Shown here in pieces: positions 1 to 6,050 of a stretch of DNA of 9,896 nucleotides. The notes beneath the pieces were generated by a model. That model searched no databases. It worked only from the letters and a program-made list of their open reading frames with translations, and was not told the DNA's origin. The stretch spans positions 1 to 9,896 of the forward strand of contig JALSKY010000232.1 of the NCBI GenBank assembly GCA_026988585.1. Direction: 5' to 3'. The position numbers and the translations under genes are program-made. This DNA is from Deltaproteobacteria bacterium (lineage in GTDB: Bacteria > Desulfobacterota > Dissulfuribacteria > Dissulfuribacterales > QOAL01). The stretch's first letter is position 1; every line of letters begins with the position of its first letter.

Positions 1-45
1 ATCTTGCAACATCGAACAGATAGGATGGGACAAAACTTGCCATGA
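1..45 (+). CDS. 3' end of an upstream gene (possibly ruvC)
   Basis: Frame 1 is open from the first base to a TGA at 43-45, and that TGA overlaps the ruvA ATG (42-44) in an ATGA arrangement. It encodes only 14 residues, ILQHRTDRMGQNLP. In many proteobacteria ruvC lies directly upstream of ruvA, so a RuvC C-terminus is the natural guess, but 14 residues carry no diagnostic motif. Frame 2 is also open through this stretch, so the open frame alone is weak evidence. The stop-start overlap is what makes it plausible. Confidence 0.3.
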   Translation: MLQHRTDRMGQNLP

Positions 46-671
46 TAGGTTTTCTCAGGGGCAAAATAGCTGAAATCCTGGAACAGGGCCTGCTGCTGGA
101 TGTAGCAGGGGTTGGTTATGAGATCCAGCTACCGGGAAGCCAGCTCGCAGCCATAGAGCAGAGAGAGGATGAGGTGACACTATACACCCATCTGGTGTTC
201 AAAGAGGACAAAATCGGTCTCTATGGATTCACCAGCAGGTTTGCCCTGGAGATATTCCGTATGCTCATAGAGGTCTCTGGAGTCGGACCCAAACTTGCCA
301 TGAACATCCTATCTGCAATATCTCCACAGGAGTTGCTGCATATCCTTGCTGCAGGTGACAGCACACGCCTCAAATCTGTTCATGGAGTGGGCAAAAAGAC
401 TGCTGAGAGGATATGCGTTGACCTGAAGAGCAGGGCAAGAAGGCTGCTCAAGGGAACCGGCAAGGGTGATCTCTCAGGAATACCTGATGAAAAATCACTC
501 TTACAAACTGTTGCTACCCCGGTCAACGATGCCCTGCAAGGCCTTATCTCCCTTGGTTATCGACCCAATGAGGCCAGGAAGGCTGTAGATCAGGCAGTTG
601 CCGAGGCAGGAAACGCAGCAGATACCGAGACACTGCTGAAAAGGGCATTGCAGCTCCTTTCCAAGGTATAG
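42..671 (+). CDS. ruvA: Holliday junction branch migration protein RuvA
   Basis: RuvA binds four-way Holliday junctions as a tetramer and loads the RuvB motor during recombinational repair in the cytoplasm. The 209-residue product has the usual family length. Residues 1-64 form the OB-fold domain, beginning MIGFLRGKI. The acidic-pin residues fall at E55 and D56, in FKEDKIGLYGF. Two helix-hairpin-helix motifs follow, around 74-92 (VSGVGPKLA) and 109-128 (VHGVGKKTAERI). After a flexible linker at about 135-158, the small C-terminal RuvB-contacting domain (about 159-209) contains LGYRPNEA. The ATG at 42 is the first start after an in-frame TAG at 21-23. GGATGGGA about 11 bases upstream can serve as a ribosome binding site. 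The gene is followed 33 bases later by ruvB, almost certainly in one operon. No key residue seems missing. Confidence 0.97.
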   Translation: MIGFLRGKIAEILEQGLLLDVAGVGYEIQLPGSQLAAIEQREDEVTLYTHLVFKEDKIGLYGFTSRFALEIFRMLIEVSGVGPKLAMNILSAISPQELLHILAAGDSTRLKSVHGVGKKTAERICVDLKSRARRLLKGTGKGDLSGIPDEKSLLQTVATPVNDALQGLISLGYRPNEARKAVDQAVAEAGNAADTETLLKRALQLLSKV

Positions 672-704
672 CAAGGACTGGAGAAGAGGCGAGGACTTAT
701 CCAC

Positions 705-1748
705 ATGGGCGAGATGAAACAGAAAGACAACTGGCCTGATCTATCCATGGTCCCAGGCAGGGATCTGGATATGGAGGCGCAACAGGAAGATATCAGGAAT
801 GAAAACTCCATCCGCCCCCTGAGACTGGCAGACTATGTTGGCCAGAAGGAGGTCAAGGAGAATCTTGCCCTTTTCATCCAGGCAGCGAGAAACAGGGGCG
901 AGCCCCTGGATCACTGCCTTCTCCACGGATACCCAGGCCTCGGCAAGACTACCCTTGCCCATATTATCGCTCACGAGATGGGTGTTGGTATCAGGTGCAC
1001 ATCAGGGCCTGTTATCGAACGTCCAGGAGATCTGGCCGCAATACTCACCAATCTTATGCCAGGCGAGGTGCTCTTCATAGATGAAATCCACAGACTGAGT
1101 CCTTCAGTAGAAGAGATCCTCTATCCGGCCATGGAGGACTTCCAGATAGATCTGGTGATAGGCCAGGGCCCCAGTGCCAGGACTATACGGATAGATCTGC
1201 CCAGGTTCACCATGGTAGGCGCCACCACCAGGGCTGGCCTGCTTACACCACCTCTCCGGGACCGTTTTGGCGTAGTGCTCAGGATGGAGTTCTATACTGA
1301 GGATGAGCTTAAGGAGATAGTCTCACGATCAGCATCCATTCTCGGTCTCAAGATCGATGCAACTGGAGCATTGGAGATTGCAAGAAGATCCAGAGGCACG
1401 CCAAGGATAGCCAACAGGCTGCTCCGCAGGGTCAGGGATTTCGCCGAGGTCATGGCTGACGGCACCATATCTGCAGATGTGGCAGACAGGGCACTGACCA
1501 TGCTGGACGTGGATCAAAACGGACTTGACCGCATGGACAGGGAGATACTCTCCATTATCATCAAGCGATTTGGGGGCGGGCCGGTAGGCGTTGAATCATT
1601 GGCAGTCTCCATAGGGGAGGAACCAAACACCATAGAGGAGGTTTACGAACCCTTTCTGGTGCAGAGAGGGTATATCCAGCGAACTCCCAGGGGAAGAATC
1701 GCTACAGAAATGGCCTACAATCATCTCAACATCCCCTTTTCCAGATAA
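705..1748 (+). CDS. ruvB: Holliday junction branch migration ATPase RuvB
   Basis: RuvB is the hexameric AAA+ motor that pulls DNA through the RuvA-bound Holliday junction. The 347-residue product is of normal length with a slightly long N-terminus before the RPLRLADYVGQ segment at 37-47. Walker A is GYPGLGKT (75-82), with Tyr where GPPGLGKT is usual. Walker B is LFIDE (123-127), followed by IHRL. Sensor 1 lies in VGATTRAG (171-178). The arginine finger is R185 in PPLRDRFG, and the sensor 2 Arg is R234 in GTPRIANR. The C-terminal winged helix includes FGGGPVGVESLA (289-300), TIEEVYEPFL (309-318) and RTPRGRIAT (326-334). A purine-rich GAGAAGAGGCGAGG at 681-694 lies about 10 bases before the ATG. 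M4 or M23 are possible alternative starts, since the first residues are poorly conserved in the family. It is probably co-transcribed with ruvA. Confidence 0.97.
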   Translation: MGEMKQKDNWPDLSMVPGRDLDMEAQQEDIRNENSIRPLRLADYVGQKEVKENLALFIQAARNRGEPLDHCLLHGYPGLGKTTLAHIIAHEMGVGIRCTSGPVIERPGDLAAILTNLMPGEVLFIDEIHRLSPSVEEILYPAMEDFQIDLVIGQGPSARTIRIDLPRFTMVGATTRAGLLTPPLRDRFGVVLRMEFYTEDELKEIVSRSASILGLKIDATGALEIARRSRGTPRIANRLLRRVRDFAEVMADGTISADVADRALTMLDVDQNGLDRMDREILSIIIKRFGGGPVGVESLAVSIGEEPNTIEEVYEPFLVQRGYIQRTPRGRIATEMAYNHLNIPFSR

Positions 1749-1809
1749 CACCAGATGACAGATGAGAAGCAGCGAAACTGACTTGAACCGGAAAGAGAGT
1801 TAGAGAGGC

Positions 1810-4242
1810 ATGGCAGAAAAAAGGATGGAAAGGGTAGCACCTGAAAAACTGCGTCCATTTGTGGATCCTGCAACAGTTCCGGTTTCCAGCCTTAAAGAAC
1901 TGGACGGGGCCGTCTCCATTTTTGGACAGGAAAGGGCTGAAAGGGCGTTGAATCTTGGGCTTGAACTGGATCAAGCCGGTTTCAACATCTTTGTTGCCGG
2001 CAGCAGGGATACTGGCGCCATGGACCTGGCTGTCTCCATGGTAAATTCCATGGCAGGGCATAGAGCCTGCTCTCTTTCAGACTGGATTTATCTTTACAAT
2101 TTTCTCGATCCCGACACCCCGATATCTGTAAAACTGCAGGCTGGGGATGGCAGGCATTTCAAGGATGAGATGGCAGAACTCATAGACAACCTGCATCTCC
2201 AGCTTCCCAAGGCATTTGAAAGTGAAAGTTATCTTGCCCGCAAGGAGGAGGTGATAAGGGATTTTAACCGGAAACGTACTGCCATCTTCGAAGAACTGGA
2301 ACAGAAAGCAAGGGAAAAGGGTTTTCTCCTCCAGGCAGACCCAACCGGCATGATGGTCATCCCGGCAGATAAAGATGGTAATCCTCTGCCTCCATCGGAA
2401 ATAGACAAGCTTTCTGAACAGGAACGCAATGAGTTAAAGGGCAGGAGTGAAGAGCTGCACAGGGAGATGGGAGCAGCCATGCGCCAGATCCACGCCATAG
2501 AGCAGCAGGTGCAGCAGCAGCTCAAAAGGCTTGACAGGGAGATAGCCCGCCAGACTGTTGAGCCATTCATAACCTCTTTGAAAGAGGAGTTTTCCCAATA
2601 CCCGGAGATTCAACAATACCTTGATCAGGTCTGTCAGGATATCGTCCTGCATCACAAGGATTTCAGACAAGCAAAGGAGCCTGCTCCATCTCCTTTGCCC
2701 CTGCCCTTTCCTGGGCCTGCCCCGAGTTTCACCCGCTATGAGGTGAACATCCTGGTTGACAACAGTAATACCAAAGGGTGTCCTGTGGTGGTAGAGAGTA
2801 ATCCCAGCTACCCAAACCTGTTCGGTGTGATAGAAAGGCAGGCGCAGTTTGGTGCCCTGCTCACAGATTTCACCATGATCAGGGCTGGCTCTCTGCACAG
2901 GGCAAACGGGGGATTCCTCATCATCCGCATACTTGACCTGCTAAAACGACCATTCTCCTATGAGGCCCTCAAGAGGGCGTTAATACAGGGACAGATTGAG
3001 ATAGAGGACCTGGGAGAACAGTTGGGCCTGTTCACCACCAAGACACTGAAACCCAAGGCAGTGGATCTTCACGTCAAGATAATCCTGATAGGTGAACCGT
3101 TTTTCTACCAGCTGCTCTACAGTGTTGACGAGGAGTTCCGGGAACTGTTCAAGATAAAGGCCCACATGGCACTGGAAACTGACTGGGGCAGCGAGGAGCA
3201 GAAAGCACTCCTTTTGAGCGCCAAGAATATGGTTGAGAGCAGGGGGCTTCTTGACATAGACAGGAACGGAATAGCTAGGCTTTTGGAGATGGCCAGGGAG
3301 TTGGCAGGCAGTCAGGACAAGATCTCCCTCAAGATCAAAGAGCTGGAACAGGTCCTGGTAGAGGCGGATCACTGGGCCAGACAGGAGAATGCTCAATCCA
3401 TATCATCAACACATATCCAGAAGGCCCTGGATGAAAAAAGGTATCGTTCTGCCCTCTACCAGGAATATATGCAGGAACTCCTGGAAAAGGATATCATAAA
3501 GGTAGCAACATCCGGCAAGGCAACAGGCCAGGTAAATGGCCTTGCAGTTTACAACCTTGGGGATATCCTGTTCGGAAAACCTGCCAGGATAACCGCTACC
3601 ATAGCCATGGGAAAGGGTGGTGTGGTAAACATTGAGAGGGAGGCAGACCTAAGCGGGAAGATACACACCAAGGGGATAATGATTCTTTCCAGCTTTCTTC
3701 ACAACACCTTTGCCAGGGATTTTCCTCTCACTCTCAGGGCCAACATCTGTTTTGAACAGAGTTATTCTACTGTTGATGGTGATTCCGCCTCAGGTGCAGA
3801 ACTGGTTGCCCTGCTCTCTGCAATCTCCGGTGTTCCTGTTATACAGGGCATTGCCTGTACTGGCGCTGTCAGCCAGAAGGGAGAGATACTTCCTGTTGGC
3901 GGTGTCACTGAAAAGATCCAGGGTTTCTTCCAGCTTTGCAAGGCCAGGGGATTGGATGGCACCCACGGTGTCATAATCCCAAAGGCAAACATCAGGGACC
4001 TTTACCTGGATCAAGAGATCGTAGAGGCGGTAAGGGAAAAGAAATTTACTGTCTGGGCTGTGGAACGGATAGAAGATGCAGCGGAGATACTCACAGGCAT
4101 GGAGGCCGGAAAACCGGATAGCAATGGCAACTACCCGGAGGAGACCCTGTTCGGGCTGGTACAGAACTCATTGAAGCAGATGTTCCATAAGGCCCGTTCC
4201 ATTTCGCAAAAAGAAGAAGATGGAGAAAATCCCGGAACATGA
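1810..4242 (+). CDS. Lon-like Ser/Lys protease (AAA_32 / LonC-type)
   Basis: This is a cytoplasmic Lon-family protease of 810 residues. The C-terminal protease domain (about 570-770) has the Ser-Lys dyad: S659 in DGDSASGAE and K702 in GGVTEKIQGF. It also has PVGGV and the VIIPKAN motif near 721-727. The N-terminal half resembles the AAA_32 module: FNIFVAG (58-64), a long charged helical insertion (about 141-262, probably coiled coil), a Pro-rich linker (291-305), then NPSYPNLFGVIER (331-343), ANGGFL (365-370), EALKRAL (385-391) and EEFRELFKIKA (441-451). Nucleotide motifs look lost. The Walker A position reads GSRDTGAM (64-71), without Lys or Thr/Ser, and the Walker B position reads FLIIRILD (369-376), without the acidic pair. 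ATP-independent LonC proteins are known in this family. Substrates cannot be inferred. It starts 61 bases after ruvB, with AAAGAGAG about 10 bases upstream. M6 is an alternative start. Confidence 0.9.
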   Translation: MAEKRMERVAPEKLRPFVDPATVPVSSLKELDGAVSIFGQERAERALNLGLELDQAGFNIFVAGSRDTGAMDLAVSMVNSMAGHRACSLSDWIYLYNFLDPDTPISVKLQAGDGRHFKDEMAELIDNLHLQLPKAFESESYLARKEEVIRDFNRKRTAIFEELEQKAREKGFLLQADPTGMMVIPADKDGNPLPPSEIDKLSEQERNELKGRSEELHREMGAAMRQIHAIEQQVQQQLKRLDREIARQTVEPFITSLKEEFSQYPEIQQYLDQVCQDIVLHHKDFRQAKEPAPSPLPLPFPGPAPSFTRYEVNILVDNSNTKGCPVVVESNPSYPNLFGVIERQAQFGALLTDFTMIRAGSLHRANGGFLIIRILDLLKRPFSYEALKRALIQGQIEIEDLGEQLGLFTTKTLKPKAVDLHVKIILIGEPFFYQLLYSVDEEFRELFKIKAHMALETDWGSEEQKALLLSAKNMVESRGLLDIDRNGIARLLEMARELAGSQDKISLKIKELEQVLVEADHWARQENAQSISSTHIQKALDEKRYRSALYQEYMQELLEKDIIKVATSGKATGQVNGLAVYNLGDILFGKPARITATIAMGKGGVVNIEREADLSGKIHTKGIMILSSFLHNTFARDFPLTLRANICFEQSYSTVDGDSASGAELVALLSAISGVPVIQGIACTGAVSQKGEILPVGGVTEKIQGFFQLCKARGLDGTHGVIIPKANIRDLYLDQEIVEAVREKKFTVWAVERIEDAAEILTGMEAGKPDSNGNYPEETLFGLVQNSLKQMFHKARSISQKEEDGENPGT

Positions 4243-4252
4243 ACCGGGTTTT
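4231..4252 (+). terminator. candidate Rho-independent terminator overlapping the protease stop
   Basis: CCCGG (4231-4235) pairs with CCGGG (4244-4248) across an 8-base loop that contains the TGA stop of the Lon-like gene, and TTTT follows directly (4249-4252). The stem may extend past a T-T mismatch by pairing upstream A residues with the T run. A five-pair GC stem is short, so termination may be partial. It would separate the protease from the next gene. Confidence 0.45.
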
Positions 4253-4307
4253 ATGGAGAATGTAACCGCACTTAACAAAAAGACAAAAAGGAAAAGGAGT
4301 CAAAGAT

Positions 4308-4868
4308 ATGACAGACAGATCGGAGTACACACTTTACAGCGGCGGTCTCAAGGGGGCTGAGGCAGAATTTGGGAAATGTGCGGAGGAATGGGGATGCCAG
4401 GAGGTTAACTTCTCCTTCAAGGGCCACAAGATGGAGCGGGTCAAGGATGTCCGGGTCCTCACAGAAGAGGAGCTGAAGCAGGGAGACGTCAGCATGGAGA
4501 TCGTGTCCAAACATATGGGAAGAAGATATGCTGAGGCTGAGAAGATCCGCAGGGTCATCCAGTCCATCTATCATATGGTAAACAATGGCTACCAGGTATT
4601 TGTGATCGGATGGATACAGCCCAACAACACAGTGAAGGGCGGAACCGGCTGGGCCGTTGAGCTGGCAAAATTCTTCAACCGTCCAGTCAGCGTCTTCGAT
4701 CAGGATAAGAAAAGATGGTTTACTTGGAAGGATGGAGAATGGGTGGAAGATCTACCGGTAATCCAACACAAGACCTTTGCAGGAACGGGAACCAGATTTC
4801 TCACCGATGAAGGAAGGGCTGCCATCAGGGATCTCTATGAGAGGTCTTTTGGTCCTGCCAATTCATAA
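4308..4868 (+). CDS. conserved hypothetical protein, SLOG/Rossmann-like
   Basis: The function is unknown. The 186-residue soluble protein begins with a beta strand running into a Gly-rich loop, TLYSGGLKGAEAEFG (8-22). This is typical of SLOG-type Rossmann folds (the YpsA, DprA and lysine-decarboxylase-like group), where the loop binds nucleotide or sugar-nucleotide ligands. A second Gly-rich motif after a hydrophobic strand, VFVIG then VKGGTGWAVELA (97-120), fits the ligand-facing loop of the same fold. The C-terminal part has aromatic-rich WFTWKDGEW (137-145) and FAGTGTRFL (157-165), which look conserved. There is no signal peptide or membrane segment. It is preceded by AAAGGAG (4293-4299), nine bases before the ATG and the clearest ribosome binding site in the window. 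It sits alone between a candidate terminator and the CobD-like gene, 63 bases upstream of the latter. The SLOG assignment is by motif resemblance only. The gene being real is near certain. Confidence 0.85.
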   Translation: MTDRSEYTLYSGGLKGAEAEFGKCAEEWGCQEVNFSFKGHKMERVKDVRVLTEEELKQGDVSMEIVSKHMGRRYAEAEKIRRVIQSIYHMVNNGYQVFVIGWIQPNNTVKGGTGWAVELAKFFNRPVSVFDQDKKRWFTWKDGEWVEDLPVIQHKTFAGTGTRFLTDEGRAAIRDLYERSFGPANS

Positions 4869-4931
4869 GGGAAACCAGCTGAATAAGCTGTTGATTCGCA
4901 GATCATCTGGCAAATCTGAGGAGAGGGATAG

Positions 4932-6050
4932 ATGCTGAAAGGGCATGGCGGTGATATCTACGGTCTGGCCAGGGAGCTCGGCTGCAGGCCTGAAGATATT
5001 CTTGATTTCAGCTCCAACTGCAGCCCTCTCCCCTACCCTGACGGTTTTCACTCCTTTATCATGGAGCATCTCCATCAGCTCCACTGGCTGCCTGAGGTGG
5101 ATAGCCACTCTATCAGACTCCTCCTCTCAGAGATATACAATCTCCCCCCTGAGGCATTTCTCATGGGGAATGGGACTACTGAGTGGATCTTTTCCATTCC
5201 CCTTCTGGCAGAGATGAAACAGGCGGTTATTCCGTTGCCCACCTATTCCGACTATATAGATGCGGCCAGGCTGGCTGGCCTGAAGACAGTCACTGTTCCT
5301 GCTTTTCCTGTTTCAGAATCCCTGGACAATAAAGAACCCCTTCAGATGGAGCTTCTGAACAGCCTGGACAGGGCAATATCTCCCGGTTCCCTGGTTTACC
5401 TCTGCAATCCCAACAATCCCACCGGGCAGTTCGTGGCCCCGTCCCCACTGATGGAACTGATTAGCAGCCATCCCGATTCCATATTCGTGGTGGATGAGTC
5501 CTATGCCCAGTTCGTTGGAGATGACCATGAAACATCCCTGATAACCCATGAGGTCCGGGACAATCTCATAGTGCTCCGTTCATTCTCCAAGATCTACGGG
5601 ATTCCCGGATTGAGGGTGGGAAGCATAGTGGGCAGGGGAGATATCTTCTCAAGGCTGGAGCAACAGGCAAGACCATGGTCTGTCAACAGGATGGCCCAGC
5701 TTGCCCTCCACTTCCTGCTGGGACATCCTGACCTGGTAAAGGTCACAAGGGAGTTCTGTCAGCAGGAAAGGAATTATCTCATAAAAGAGATCACTGCCAT
5801 GGATGGAATTGCACCCATACAGGCAGCCACACACTTTTTCCTTGCCAAGGTCTCTCTGCCTGACAAGTCAGGAGCGGAATCATCCAGGATCCTGGCAGAA
5901 CGGCTGAGAACAAAGGGGATACTGATAAGGGATTGCAGCAATTTCATTGGACTGGATAAGGGGTACATCCGGATCAGTCCAAATATCAGGGAAGCCAACA
6001 ACATACTGCTGAAACAGATGCAAAAAACAATAGTTGAACTGAGATCATGA
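4932..6050 (+). CDS. PLP-dependent aminotransferase-fold enzyme, CobD-like (L-threonine-O-3-phosphate decarboxylase / HisC family)
   Basis: This is a fold-type I PLP enzyme of 372 residues. The N-terminal HGGDIY (5-10) followed by ILDFSSNCSPL (23-33) is the hallmark of CobD, which decarboxylates threonine phosphate to the aminopropanol phosphate used in the cobalamin nucleotide loop. HisC is the close relative. Other landmarks are GNGTTEWI (79-86) at the cofactor phosphate site, CNPNNPTG (158-165), VVDESY (186-191), the PLP lysine K220 in SFSKIYGIPGLRVG, and the substrate-carboxylate Arg R347 in YIRIS. GAGGAGAGGG (4918-4927) lies four bases before the ATG. No other cobalamin gene is visible here. 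The TGA overlaps the start of the downstream homocysteine methyltransferase/MTHFR gene, so the two are probably translationally coupled. CobD activity is a reasonable but unproven guess. A histidinol-phosphate or other aminotransferase is the alternative. Confidence 0.88.
   Translation: MLKGHGGDIYGLARELGCRPEDILDFSSNCSPLPYPDGFHSFIMEHLHQLHWLPEVDSHSIRLLLSEIYNLPPEAFLMGNGTTEWIFSIPLLAEMKQAVIPLPTYSDYIDAARLAGLKTVTVPAFPVSESLDNKEPLQMELLNSLDRAISPGSLVYLCNPNNPTGQFVAPSPLMELISSHPDSIFVVDESYAQFVGDDHETSLITHEVRDNLIVLRSFSKIYGIPGLRVGSIVGRGDIFSRLEQQARPWSVNRMAQLALHFLLGHPDLVKVTREFCQQERNYLIKEITAMDGIAPIQAATHFFLAKVSLPDKSGAESSRILAERLRTKGILIRDCSNFIGLDKGYIRISPNIREANNILLKQMQKTIVELRS

Noticed and set aside
1749..1809. Possible promoter between ruvB and the Lon-like protease gene
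   Set aside because: No -35/-10 pair with acceptable spacing could be found by eye in 61 bases. Read-through from ruvAB is just as likely.
2434..2898. Minus-strand open frame (154 residues) inside the Lon-like protease gene
   Set aside because: It lies wholly antisense to the conserved protease reading frame, with no domain or convincing ribosome binding site.
4869..4931. Possible cobalamin or SAM riboswitch before the CobD-like/methionine unit
   Set aside because: The gap is only 63 bases, too short for either riboswitch aptamer with an expression platform, and no B12-box-like sequence is seen.
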